Part shown: piece after piece, positions 52,049 to 63,956 of the stretch
Position numbering within the stretch: position 1 is the stretch's first letter
Layout: each line of letters starts with the position of its first letter
Source: Sisyra terminalis
Taxonomy: Eukaryota; Arthropoda; Insecta; Neuroptera; Sisyridae
Reading direction: 5' to 3'
Length of the DNA stretch: 64,000 nucleotides
Assembly (NCBI GenBank): GCA_958496175.1
Contig: OY292278.1
Location: 20,274,001-20,338,000, forward strand
The notes under the pieces: generated by a model
Seen by the model: the letters and a program-made list of their open reading frames with translations, nothing else
What the model was told of the DNA's origin: nothing
The model's database searches: none
Position numbers and translations under genes: made by a program

Positions 52049-53683
52049 CAAAATTTTTAAACCATTGTAATAAATGTTTTAGATCAAACATTGACTTAAA
52101 ATTATTTTTCAGGGAAATAGAATTTCTGTTTCCATTAAACAATATTCTGTATTCGCGTTTGCTTTAGATAGCTTTTGTTCAAAATATATCTATAGAACAC
52201 CTAAAATTTCCTCTAACAAAGAAAACTCTTAATTGATTCATACAAATCCTATAAACTTAAAAGGAAAATCACATGATTTTGAATAAAAAAATTCATTCTA
52301 ATAGATATTCGATATTTATTTGGGAGCAGAGGTGTGCTTGTTTAATTAGTATAAAAAATGAGGTTATGTCAGGATCAAGTGTGTAATCATTGTTTGTTGG
52401 TGAGGTGGCAGAAACCTCCGAATCCTTGAGGTTGGGGTTATTTAAGCCGCCCTTGAGGGACTTCTTCAAATAGAAAAGCAGCGGCAGGGCTTCTGATGCT
52501 CCAAATCCATCTATCGATTAAACTCTTTATTCGTCAAATTATCACAATTGGAAAAAAATGTTACCATAAAAAATGGTCTTGGATAAAAATATAATACATA
52601 TAAAATAAAATTCATCCTAGCAAAATATTAAATTGAATATATTCCGATTGAATTTATCCTGTGTGAAATAAGGAAGCAAATAGAGCGTGCTTTATCCCGT
52701 AGGACGCAATGCGAGTGTGTAGGGTGCACGCTTTTAATGCAACTGGCTATTGTCTCTGTGTCTCATCCCCCACAAATGACTCCCATTCCCATACTCTGAT
52801 TCCTTGTGCCAAACAACCGATCCAATAAAACAAATCCCATTTATAGATTTCATAGAGATTTATTGAGATATCAGCTGTTAGCTTTAATACATGGTTTTCA
52901 CTGTCGTCCAATAATAAGTTGGTGAGGGTACCGGAAAACACCGGAATCAAGAAAATGGATAAGCGATAACGTTTCCAATGATACAAATAGGGGAAACTTT
53001 GATATTTTCCACATATTTTTCCTTTATGTACTCACTTATTGTCATATGGATTGAAATTAAGAGAATTTTTTTTTAAAATTTGATTTAAGATTATTGGTAG
53101 TGGTGTGTGATAAGGAAGAGATATAAAATATAGCCTCGACGTTAAGTTTGTGTGTCAGGAATGAGAATTATGAGGAAATTGTCGTAAAAACGACAAACTC
53201 CGGACATGGAACGTTTGCCATTTAGCCCGGAGCAGTCTTTGGTCATCATATCTGTGTAATGGGCAATGATCGATTTTCGTTTTCAATCTTTTATGGCTAT
53301 TATAAGTGTCTCTAATGTTATTAAAATATTTTTATTCGTTTAGCAGAGCGTAGTTGTAAAAACATATTGTCTTATTCCAATATTTATGTCATATGGGATT
53401 AAATTAGAATGCTTTTGTGAGGAAAAACATAAAGTAGAATATTCATAAAAATGATTGTAAAACGTTTCTTTCGATCTTTAATTTCGCTTATTTAGTTTTA
53501 TATTCAATAAAATCAAGTTTGTCGGATATAGAAAGGCCATTCATTTTTAAGTTCTCCGCAACTCTACAAAAGCATAAATTTTATATTTCTTGAATCAAAA
53601 ATATACTCTTGAGCATTAACCCTTTTCCAGACCGAACATGTGTAATGTATATCTTTATACTGTTTTTTTACTGTGCTTACTAC
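52049..53683. other. Intergenic region
   Basis: No gene recognised. The minus ORF at 52747-52986 has no domain. 53179-53225 holds two consecutive hairpins: TTGTCGT/ACGACAA with a 4-nt loop, then CTCCGG/CCGGAG. Confidence 0.4.
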
Positions 53684-54299
53684 CAGAGCTATTAGAGAAA
53701 AGTATCTTAGTTACTGGTAAAAGTAACTAGTATCTGTATCTTAGATATCGAAAAATAACTTAGATAGATACCGAAAAGTATCGAAGATAACAAGAAGTAC
53801 ATAAAAATATAGTTTACAATAAAGAATAAAATGTGATACTTGACTATCTGGTTGTACAAGATAATGTTTATGATGTGATTTTTTTTAACCAATTTTAACT
53901 CTTATTTTTATTTCACTCAAATTAGCTGTTGGTATATTTTGATGTTTTTATACATTTTTCTACTTTATTTAGATTTTTATTTTGTTTAGTTGTATAAATT
54001 TCGTTATTTACCACTGTATATTAACCTTCTATCATTTTTAAAGTGTGTTGTGCTTACAGGACCTTAGACATATGTACTTTTTTTTCTTCTTAAGTTAATA
54101 AACATAGGAAATACATTATCTGATTAACTAAACTTTACCTAATAAGTTACGAAACTTAGTGCAGGCATAATAACATTCAAAGAAGCTAAAAACGTATCTT
54201 TTAAGTATTTTAAAAAGTAACTTAAGATAAGTATTTAAGTTCCCTTATTAAGGGTCATTAGTTGCTAGATACTTTCCAAAAGAGTCTTTGACAGCTCTG
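53684..54299. mobile_element. Element with CAGAGCT termini and many AAGTATC/GATAC subterminal motifs
   Basis: About 616 bp, left end CAGAGCTATTAGAGAAAAGT, right end complementary to CAGAGCTGTCAAAGACTC. Repeated TATC/GATA-containing blocks such as AAAAGTATC lie near both ends. The termini suggest hAT. Flanking sequence shows no clean duplication. The split copy at 39957-40835 is related. Confidence 0.55.
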
Positions 54300-54371
54300 G
54301 TACCTTACTCTAAAGCACTATGGGGCCCAATTGAAATTTACGGTTTTACATTGTAAATTATATCTTTACAG

Positions 54372-55372
54372 CAGGGGTGGGCAAACGGTCGATCGCGAAC
54401 AGGGCGATAGTCGACCGCAAGCATTATAAATAATTTTTTAGGTAAATTTCAATTCTTTTAATTGAAAATGTGTACTAACAATTTAACAGAAAATAAAACT
54501 TGAATTTAAAACTAAGTACGCATCTATTCCACAACAGATCTAACTGATTCCCAAACAGTGCTTCTAATACTTCTCTCTACTCATTCTCTCTTTATGGGGT
54601 TACATGGATTTCACGGCTTCAAAAAAATCGATTTTTTTTATAATCTTATTAATTTCTACAATATCTCTAGAATATTGTACTAAATTTTATAGTAAATTTT
54701 AGTAAAAGTTTCGGAGATACAGTCTTGGGAAGCACAGCACACTGCAGGTTTATCGCTGCAGCTGCTTATCTATTGCCGCGTTTTTCTCGAAACTGTCGGT
54801 GAAACATAGTCGGTTATCAAAATTTCTCGAGAACTATTCAACCGATTTTGATGAAACTTTGTACAGGTCTTAGAGATACAATTCACCAGGATTAGGACGA
54901 TGGATTTGTTTTTCAATTACACCTATTTAAAAAAATAAAAATAAAGAGCAAGTTTCACCGAAAATTGCATTTTTTTTTTGTAAAAATTCACTAAATGCAA
55001 CGAAAACCCGTTCTATTCACTTATTTTTGTGGATAATTCTGTCATGAGTTCTGCTGTCAACGCGTACACACTTTTTTTCCGAAGGGTCACGGGAAATGAC
55101 GTCCCAATGCCAGCGTTTTATAAAAATTTCTACAAAAATTTCAGAAATTCTTTATCAAAAATGTATGTTTAAGATAGTAGAAAGTTTAAATAAAATATTT
55201 CATTTTTATGTGGAAAAAAAGTTGTAGAAAATAGGCCAATTTTTCCCCAATTAAACCCATGTAACCCCTTAAATATGTATTTTTTTTAATTTAACCCATT
55301 TGTCGAAGTCGATCACTTGTAAATAAGGAAAATCATTGTCGACCATATCAGTATTAAGTTAACCCATCCCTG
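54372..55372. mobile_element. Nonautonomous hAT element containing a nested insertion
   Basis: Left end CAGGGGTGGGCAAACGGTCG, right end complementary to CAGGGATGGGTTAAC; CAGGGGTGGGCAA is a well-known hAT terminus. Flanking octamers CTTTACAG (54364-54371) and TTTTACAG (55373-55380) differ at one position. The interior is interrupted by the element at 54596-55268; without it the hAT is about 330 bp. Confidence 0.75.
54596..55268. mobile_element. DNA element nested in the hAT at 54.4 kb
   Basis: 673 bp bounded by GGGGTTACATGG and its exact complement CCATGTAACCCC. The adjacent bases are TTAT at the left and TTAA at the right, possibly a diverged TTAA-type duplication. No ORF. The superfamily is unknown. 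Confidence 0.6.
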
Positions 55373-56740
55373 TTTTACAGTATACGAATAAATACAGTTA
55401 ATATATGCACTTAGTAATTTATTAGTGGTTATCGGGAACCTGTAACTTCGTCCGTGTGATACACCTACTAATATGTCGCAGTTATTTTTATTTGGAGTTG
55501 TCCCCTGCGTTAAAATATAATAACTGTTATCATTTTCCTGCAAAAGACATTTCCCACACATCAATACTATGGTTATTATCAAGGTTTATAAAATACACAG
55601 GTGGCCTCATGCACTAAGTGACGTATCCAGAAGAAATTCGTACATATCTTCAGACTGATTCAAAATTCAAAATTCTTCGTATGACGTCATATTTTTTTTC
55701 TAATGGAGCAGCCTGTGTAATTTATAAACCTTGGGTTATTATATCTTTAAAAGCGTATATTAAAATTTATTCAACAATATCTCAACCGTTTGTAAAGGTT
55801 GGTTTTTGTTTTCTTTCTACAGTTACATGTCAAGGATATATTCCTTCAAGGATATACCATATTCTTCTTTAGCTTTATGTTATTTTCAGTACTTATACGC
55901 ATTAATAGTAATGTACATACATCATGAAAAGATCTTTGAATGTTATTATACTGTCGTGTCCCCCGTACAAAGAGCATAGGCGATTGAAAACATATTTTCC
56001 TCTATGACAATATTTTTTATTGAACTGTTGTACAAATGGGAAAAATAGATTTGCTATGCAAAAATTTCATCATCATCCCCATTGAACCAGCGTCGAGACG
56101 CATCCCCCGATGACGTATTTATGAATAGCCCACAATGTCCATTGAAGCATATGTTTTTTATTGGTTCCGCATGATAATAAAACGGGCACTGTCCAATCTG
56201 ATATACGGTGCGGTCAAAAACATGCCTCATCCTTTCATCACATTCGCCTACAGCATCTTTGTGCATTTCTTTACTGCTATCCTATATGTAGATGTCCGTT
56301 TCGGGTCGGCCGTTAGTTGCAAATGTCGCCGCCAAATTTGCCTTTCTTAGATACGTAAAATGTCCTCGCTTTATTTTTTTATGACCCACGAACTTTGTAA
56401 TTCTTTTATTCCAACTACAGACGACATGGGAATTTCGTGCAAACCACACGTTTCAACCCTCGTAGTTAACGAAAACGATATGTCCAGTTCGATTTGTCGC
56501 CAACGAATTGTAACGAAAATTGAATTGAATATTTCAAGCAATATGAAATAATTGATTTAGGTTTATTTATTTGATATAATATGTAGGTATGAATCAGAAT
56601 ATTACATCTATTGGGGAATAAAAGCCCAGAGAAAATTTATGCTAACGCTACTTAAAGTCATTAACTATAATGCGTCTACAATACTAACGTAAAAATTATA
56701 CTATGAAATCTATCAAAAAAGGATTCTTTTTTATATTTTC
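55373..56740. other. Intergenic region with a complex island at 56.05-56.50 kb
   Basis: 56050-56500 is GC-richer and non-repetitive, without a defendable ORF. It includes CCCCCGATGACG and TTTATGAATAG motifs and a GGTCGGCCGTTAG block. It is possibly regulatory. No gene recognised elsewhere; the ORFs at 55313-55582 and 55618-55872 have no domains. Confidence 0.35.
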
Positions 56741-57090
56741 TACCTGACAGCAGGTGTAGTATCCCGCGGGGATAAATTCTTCTCTCCAGTGTCTATCCAT
56801 GGCTTGGTTCTTTAAATTGGAATAGTTTATTCCTCTGTTTAATAAACCCAGGAATTCTACTCGTCTTCTTCCTCTTTTCTTGGGAGCCTACCCTTCTACA
56901 ACATCAAGTATAAATTCCTTTCTTCTCAGAAGGTGACCTATTCAGTTAGATTTGCTTCTTGCAACCATTTTAATGGTAATTTTTTCTTTATTGACTTTTC
57001 TCATTACTTCCATATTTGAGACACGATCCATTGATTGTCCATTAGATTTCCTCCATTTTTCTTCAGTATACCACATTTAAAAGCTCTTCA
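56741..57090 (-). pseudogene. LINE reverse-transcriptase C-terminal relic
   Basis: One minus-strand frame, interrupted by three stops, reads MWYTEEKWRKSNGQSMDRVS then NMEVMRKVNKEK, IGHLLRRKEFILDVVEG, APKKRGRRRVEFLGLL and later NQAMDRHWREEF. This is the C-terminal tail pattern of insect non-LTR retrotransposon polymerases (MW.RRM.... DRVSNEEVLRRVNKER, GHILRR..., EGK..G.RRRGRRR, A.DR..WR). The stops make it non-functional. Clade assignment (RTE-like) is uncertain. Confidence 0.75.
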
Positions 57091-57207
57091 GACACTTTTT
57101 CTACTTTTTCATTTGTAGTATTTGATTTTTATTTATTCTTTGTTTTCAACTTACTTGGTAACTTTAATGCGTTTAGCTAAAAGATTATCAAGGCTGTACT
57201 TAAGGTA

Positions 57208-58139
57208 GGGGAGACCGGGTACAAAAGTGACAATTTGTACTTTTACCTTGATTTCTGGCTGGGTGTTATTATTGCCATTAAATGAATATAACCACATATA
57301 AATTTAGTTTATGTTCTTCACAATAGTAACTTGATTTATTAAATTATGGTGTGTTTTATATGAATAACATAGAGTTAAAAAAATTGTCAGTTGTTACTTT
57401 TGACCACGTAGGCGGGTCGAAAGTAACACGTTGTGGGTCGAAAGTAACAAGACTGCTAAGGGTTGCTAATGAAAACAATAGTACAAGTTAAATTAACAAA
57501 TTACTTATTAAAAGACTTTATATTAATGATATAAACCAAATTCAGCATTTAAAATACTCAAAATATAAATGTTTTAAGGATATGAATCAATAGAATGCCG
57601 CGACAACGCATAAGAACTACTGCACGAAGAACTACTAACACGGAAATGTATCGAAAACCATTCTATCGAAGTAGATATCCATAAAAATACGATGTTAGTA
57701 ATAAAATCATTACGAGGACAAAAGTAACATATTATTTTTGTACCCTAGGGGGCTATGTTACTTTTGTTCCCATTCTCATTTTTAATAAAACGTGTAATAT
57801 AACTTTAAAACGGAACGTGCTAGACAAAAATGAATTTAAACAATGTACAATTTATCTAATCAAGAATGGATATGCAAACATTTGGATTGCTATGATCCTT
57901 TTACGACTATGTAAACAATAAATACGAAAACGTCGAAAAACTTACTTTTGGCTCGTTAAAACACATTACGTCCTATTATATAACCTAACGACGCACTGCG
58001 CACGCGTCGACTTAATGCGATTGAGGGGGGTGCTATAGGCTATCACCTGATGGCAGCAAAACGATGTTCACCCATTGGATAAACCTATAAAAGCATTTGT
58101 TACTTTCGACCCGCCGTTACTTTTGTGCCCAGTCTCCCC
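57208..58139 (+). mobile_element. Nonautonomous pogo/Tc1-mariner-like element, GGGGAGAC termini
   Basis: 932 bp flanked by TA on both sides (57206-57207, 58140-58141). Terminal inverted repeats: GGGGAGACCGGGTACAAAAG and the complement of GGGGAGACTGGGCACAAAAG. At least seven subterminal copies of AAAGTAAC (either strand) cluster in the outer parts. At 57595 a short plus-strand ORF starts MPRQRIRTTARRTT and stops after 29 codons. MPR.R.RTT.R is the usual N-terminus of pogo/CENP-B-type transposases, so this is an internally deleted derivative. Confidence 0.75.
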
Positions 58140-58251
58140 TACTTGAATATTTGTGAATATTAAGTTTTTGGACCTCCAAAAATTATGTGTAATTAGTTCA
58201 AATATTAGGAACGCAATGATTGATAAATACCTACATAGGATATTAAAGTAA

Positions 58252-58515
58252 TGACTGACTAATTATGATTAACTATAAAATCTTCAGGTCTTGTGAATTA
58301 TTAAATGAAAAGGAGTTAGATGAAAATACCACATATAATAGTTCCGATGTATGTCGAAACTATCCTCTGTGGTCTTTTCACCTGATTCCTTTTCATTTAA
58401 TAATTCACAAGACCTGAAGATTTTATAATTAATCATAATTAGTTAGTCATTCATGAATATCGAAACTATTATCTGTGGTCTTTTCACCTGGTTTCTTTTC
58501 ATTAAATTATGATTA
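58252..58515. mobile_element. Young palindromic MITE with an extra third arm
   Basis: 58252-58449 is an inverted repeat with about 93-bp arms. The outer 60 bp are almost identical (TGACTAACTAATTATGATTA; ATCTTCAGGTCTTGTGAATT; ATTAAATGAAAAGGA). Immediately after, 58453-58515 repeats part of the right arm directly (ATCGAAACTATTATCTGTGG then TCTTTTCACCTGGTTTC and ATTATGATTAAC). The high arm identity suggests recent insertion or gene conversion. Confidence 0.75.
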
Positions 58516-60983
58516 ACTTTTTTTTTTCTACAAAAACATGACCTTATAAGTTTCGGTTTCGGCCATAAAAACTATTATCGGTCGGACATTATTAATTTCC
58601 TTTAAGAATATATGTAAGTCGCTTAATACTTTCAAGGTGATGGTTCAAAAATTTTGAGAAAAAAATGCGCTTTGGATTGAAAAATCAAAAATTGTAATGA
58701 TAGACTTCTCAGCACCAATATTAATGGTTCAAAACTTTACAACTTTTTTTGTCATCTTGAATAATATTTTTGATAACCAAGTCAATCTACAATTAACTAT
58801 GCAATGTTTTATTTATAAAATTAAACATTCATTAAAATATTTTTCCTGAACTCCTTTACAAAAGGAAATGAAAGATATTATATAAAATGTTTAAGGATGT
58901 GACAATCGTTGTAAAAATATAATAAACCCGTTCTACCCTTACAGCTTTAGGGTGTTTAATGATTGTGTGTGTCTTCCTATACCCGATAATGTATTAACGA
59001 GCGGCGCAGCCCCTAAAGAGCACTTAATAGGCTTAGATCTGCTTAAATATATATTATGGTAATAGGACATTGAATGTGCCGCCACTCTTCCTTCCTTCCT
59101 CTATCTTCTTAGAAAGTCCAAAGTCTTTAAATAAACACCATCCTGTAAATTACGAGGTGAACAAAGACAGAACGTGGAATTTTCCTTGTTGGAAAAATTA
59201 TGAAAATTGTGTTAAAGATCGTGACATTTGGTCTCGTTTTTAAATGAGGGGTAATTATTTTTGTAGAATTGTAAGCTAACGCGTGAAAAGCTTTTGGATA
59301 TTTTCGATAAAATGTAAGTTGTATTTGTGTGTAGAAATTGGTGAGAGGTTTTCTTCGAGAGCTTGGAGGTAGTAATGATATTTCCCGAGCTGAGTGTTGA
59401 GAGTAGAATACTAATAGAGATTGGGAAAAAAACGGTAAAGAAATCTAACAAGATGTAACAAGCTGGCTGACCATAGAAAATAGTGATGTGTTCCCATTCC
59501 ATTGAGTTCCCTTTGGACATAACCTCATTCTCTCATCATTTCGTTCACAGTCCTATCGTTTCAGTTCTCAATTGGATGTATTGGGGGAGCTTTTGTGTTA
59601 AAGGTAAAAATTGAGGGTATCTTTGTAAGGGTGAGGGTGTTTTTGTAGGGTGGTAGATGGCGACGTGTCGATACCAATAAACGCGGTCAGCCTTGGCCCA
59701 AGACAAAGCCGCGTTGATTCAAAGTGAGAGGAACTCTTTAAAATCCATTCTTTTTGTCCACCCCTTATGTATATATTAGAGTTCGAGTTCGCTGCTCGTT
59801 TATGGACCACTTAACCACGATGCATACTCAATCGATGGGTTCGTAACCACGTTATATAACCACACTCAAGATGAAACTTCTTCATCATTTTTAAGAGGAC
59901 ATGTCGCAAAAAGATAATTGAAAAAAATCAATTAAAAAACTTAGAACTAAAAAAAAACAACAAAAAACATTTCGCCATAAATATTCTTACGATATAAATC
60001 TACAACTTTCCGGTTTATGTCGGACTAAACCGGATCTATTTTAACGCCCATATGATCTATGCTCTTATTACCCCGGAAGAGAAGCTTTAAAAAGCTTATC
60101 CTTGACGTATACAGCCAACCAAACTGAAGAGAAACAGAAACAGAAACATGACCTTAATAAAACAACCGACTGCGACAAGCATATACCTTCTTCTATCCTC
60201 ACATATAGAAACCTCAATTCAGAAACCAAACTTTTTATGATCCACTATCATAAACGATATTGGAAAGTAACGCTTTAATATATAGAAATGTGTATTTGAC
60301 AAAGATAATAAATAAATAGCAAAATATATGCGATTACGGGTCTTTACCTAAAAAAAAATCACGAAAACAATAATCATAAATTTCCCACCGAAAAAACAGA
60401 GATCTACCAAGTTCAGTCAAATGTGTAAAACAAGAACAAGAACAAAAATAAAAGAAAAAAGTCATTGAATAAACCAAGTCACTCAAACGGTATATACTTA
60501 GAAGATCTGATTTATGCGTTCTTTATATTTTATGGGGCAGTTTGTTCCGGGGCGTTATTATATTAGTTGCAACTATATTTTGTTGAGTTTATCAGAGACA
60601 CCCTTTACAAAAGCGTTCTCGTTTAAGGGATGGATGCATTGCATAGACCTTGGGGGCAAAGTTGACATTTTTCCGAACAGGGGAGAAAGAGACGAGAATG
60701 AAGATTTTAAAACACTTCTCGCCCGGGATAGATATTACTCGCTTTTTTCACTTTTAGTGATATGAGGTGGTAAAGTAAAAAAAAATGTGAGGGGTTGGTT
60801 TGAGAGGGTTAATCGATGAATTTAAACTTAAAGAGGCTTTTGAAAGGGTAATAATGGGTATTGAGGTTATTCAAATAATTTGCTAACGTTTTTTTATAAG
60901 GCGAATGATTGAATGGAAATACTTTTTTCCGGAAAAATTGAAATACTTAAAGCTAAATATATTGTATTTTATCAGCGATTAGC
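58516..60983. other. Intergenic region
   Basis: No gene recognised. It includes the diverged third copy of the 45.4/45.8-kb repeat at about 58715-58785 and mixed-complexity DNA at 59.5-60.7 kb. The ORFs at 59212-59520 and 60514-60765 have no recognisable domain. Confidence 0.4.
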
Positions 60984-61035
60984 TGAACCCAGCAGACGTT
61001 GTCCTGCCAGTCAATGGTTGTAAATAAATAAATTG
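60984..61035 (+). mobile_element. Retroelement-type terminus fragment
   Basis: TTAGCTGAACCCAGCAGACG followed by TTGTCCTGCC resembles the recurring insect repeat terminus TAGCTGAnCCnGCGAACTTCGT. Similar blocks occur at 63055-63085 and 63957-64000. Confidence 0.4.
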
Positions 61036-61375
61036 AATTTAGGAAAAAAGCTTATGAATTGTTAGAATCACCTCCCTGATCAACCCGCAGCATCCCTCGA
61101 TGCACCAATTATAACTTACCTTCAAGATATACATTTATCAATTACGTTTTGAGAAAATTTGCCTTACCTCTAAAAATCACTACACGATCATAGCAATGAA
61201 GTAATCACAGTCAGCGGCTATTGTATTGATTGTTGAAAAATCCGTTTTCTTGCGATCGCAGGTACGTTACTGACATAAGAAAAAGATAAAAACAATCCTG
61301 GAAGTGGATTGTATATCGTGATAAATTGAGCTAAATCGATGTAGAACTTTCTGAGTTTTTGAAATTTACACAAAC

Positions 61376-61381
<6 letters not shown>

Positions 61382-61427
<46 letters not shown>

Positions 61428-61430
61428 CAA
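61382..61430. repeat. (TA)n microsatellite
   Basis: About 40 bp of uninterrupted alternating A and T. The Tyr-Ile-rich ORF reading through it (61218-61430, minus) is an artefact of the repeat. Confidence 0.9.
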
Positions 61431-61472
61431 TTTTAGTAGATAAAAAATTGATTATTCATTGTTTATTTAAAT

Positions 61473-61733
61473 CAGAGGTTGTCATAGGTGGCCAACCCGC
61501 GGACCTTAAAAGGCACACCTTAACAATTTTTTCGACCCGCGAGATGCATCAGACGTTTATAAAATTTATACATTTTATAATCATCAAAGTAGTGAAAACT
61601 AATATGTTAAAAATGTTTACAGTTCATCTAAATTTAGTATGGAAAATTTGAGATATTATTTCAGAAAGTGCTCCGTGGAATTATGATGCATTTTCGAAGT
61701 GGCCCTCAATATCATTTAGGTTGGGTACCTCTA
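61473..61733. mobile_element. Possible hAT element remnant
   Basis: Left end CAGAGGTTGTCATAGGTGGC followed by CAACCCGCGGACC, right end complementary to TAGAGGTACCCAACC. Flanking octamers ATTTAAAT and ATTTCAAG agree at six of eight positions. 'CAACCCGCGG' beside a CAGAGGTnG terminus is common in hAT elements. Confidence 0.5.
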
Positions 61734-62253
61734 ATTTCAAGTATGCTGATTTTTCTTTATCATTAAAAAGAATATAGATATTTAAGTAAAGGGTCCAATT
61801 TATAACCAATTAATGGGTGTCCGTTTATTTATTTTATTCGGCCTTCTTCTGAATGATACTTTTATTATTAATAATTAAACGTAAATAGGGAACCTTTTCT
61901 TCCGAAGAAAAAGTAGTTGAACTTGATAACAAAGTTTCTATCCAATCAGTAATACTGTTTTTAAATTGGAACCATAAATGAAATTAGAATAAAATATTGG
62001 TACAACTATTTAGATTAGACTTGTCTGTGACCTTATTGATACTTTTTTTTGGGGGGAAATACTGAATACTTGAAAACAAAATATTATCGAAATCCATAAA
62101 CCTGTTTTTGAATCGTACGATAAAATTCAGGTAAATAGAAATATACGTTCAATTTTATCAACCTTTGATCCATAATGTTCAATATTGTGACCGAAACCGG
62201 CTTAATTCCAAGCTAGTGTGAAATTGGAAGGAATTTTACCTGATCTCAACGGG

Positions 62254-62472
62254 TGGTATGAGATAACATAATAGGAGCTTGAAGGCCAAAATGTGAGAAT
62301 AAGGTCGATTCACAAGTGCCATTTATGGATTCGAAATCAGGTGTTAATGTAATTATAATTGACAACAAACAATAAATACCTGAAACTGGTTCCAAATTCC
62401 TGAACGTCATATTTCAACTTGCTATTATCTCGTTTTTGGCCTTCAAGCTTTTACTATGTTATTTCATATCAT
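62254..62472. mobile_element. Small foldback MITE
   Basis: About 219 bp. The first ~50 bp (ATAACATAATAGGAGCTTGA, AGGCCAAAA) are the inverted complement of the last ~50 bp (AAGCTTGAAGGCCAAAAACG and AATAACATAG in complement). No coding capacity. Confidence 0.6.
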
Positions 62473-63054
62473 CAGTTGAAAGTAGAGGATTGTTTGCATT
62501 GTTTCGCACTTAACGTGTGGAATCCATACTAACAAAAATCATAACAAAAATGTAACCTATTCCAATTTTCATTTTAATAAATCCAAATCTATAATTGAGA
62601 TTTTATATTTATAATTGTATAAATATGATTTTATAATTTAGGAATTATAATAAATTCAAATCTATATTCGGCCTACACATTTAAATCTTTATAAACTATT
62701 AGGATAAAATCAGTTCATTTCAATTGGATTATATATCTGCGAACGCAGTTTTAAGTTAATAATCATTCAATTATCGAAGCAAATATATCAACAAAATTAA
62801 GGATATAACTTTTATAGGCAAACTATATACTTGTATTTTTCGTATATATACAATTTAATAATATTTTCAATGTTTTTACAAACGAACCATATTTTCAATT
62901 TCATTTTATGGTTTTATTAAATTATTTTGGGTATGATATTTATATTAAATACATTTAAATAATGAAACATTTTACAAATTGCCTGCGTCACTATTCATAT
63001 GTACTTGATTATGTTATATGCAAAAAATTTTTTTGTTTATAAAATATCAGAGGA

Positions 63055-63085
63055 CCCGGTGAACTTTGTATCACCTAAAATTGAA
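63055..63085 (+). mobile_element. Retroelement-type terminus fragment
   Basis: AGGACCCGGTGAACTTTGTA follows the GACCCGGCGAACTTCGTA pattern seen at termini of insect retroelements. A second example of the family at 60984 and a third at 63957 lie in the same orientation. Confidence 0.4.
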
Positions 63086-63433
63086 TTGCATAAATTGATT
63101 GATATCGTTAATATTACTCCATTTTTAACTATTAAATTACTAACAATAATAATAATTATTAACAATTAAGCGAATATACATTACACCTATAAAAACATTA
63201 AACATATTAAAACTCATTTGCATACAAAAAAATTCTTAAATTCTCACCTATTTATAAGTTTAAAGACATATGTAGATGTATCTAAACATATTTTTGTTTT
63301 AGTTTATTTGTGAACCTTGAAATTGTATTATTCTTTTGGCCAATTCTTCCTTACGTCGCTATTAGTCAAGGTCTGGAAGCTTATTGGGAATGTTCCTGTT
63401 TTCTTCAGTACTTTCTTAAACATAATATTTGTT

Positions 63434-63649
63434 TTATACGCCAATTGACGTCATTTGAAAACAACTGTTATATTTTTGAATATTGGCCAAGGTGTTTTTA
63501 GAATCATTTCCTGCCCCATAAACTAATGAGCTTAATGGATATGGTGGTAGGACTAATTGTGGTAATTTTACTTTTCCACCAGTACAACATAACCCAGTAG
63601 ATTTATTTCTGTATTTTAACACCTTACAATAATGACAAATGATTGCCAT
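63434..63649 (-). pseudogene. Helitron protein relic
   Basis: The 71-residue minus-strand frame contains STGLCCTGGKVKLPQLVLPP, LSSLVYGAGNDSKN and IQKYNSCFQMTSIGV. The signature CC.GGKVKLP...PP.PL..L......S..F..NI.KYNSCFQMTS.G is typical of the region before the Rep domain in animal Helitron-encoded helicases. The frame stops directly after MTSIGV, where intact proteins continue, and no Rep or helicase motifs follow, so this is a fragment. No Helitron terminus was recognised. Confidence 0.75.
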
Positions 63650-63956
63650 TTCCCCAATTGTTCCAAATTACCATAAATATTAAGTAAAATATGTAAATAT
63701 AAATAAATGAGAGTACTTTTGTAAAATCACAAAGCCAAGAAATGCCATATTATCAGTACCTCCTCTGTCTATTTGGCCTATTTGACAGGTATTAACGGTT
63801 TATATGGGGAATTTTTTTTTACTGCTTTTACTATCTTTCTTACAACTTCTTCCTGTTTTCTCACCTTTTAAACTTTCCTTTGCCTTAAACAAACATTTAA
63901 ACACCAAGATGAATCAAAAAGACCCACACGTCTCAATTCATGTTTATATAATAGAC

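Noticed and set aside
52747..52986. 79-residue minus-strand ORF
   Set aside because: Sequence looks protein-like in places but matches no family I know and has no supporting context.
61218..61430. Minus-strand ORF with a Tyr-Ile run
   Set aside because: The run is translation of the (TA)n microsatellite.
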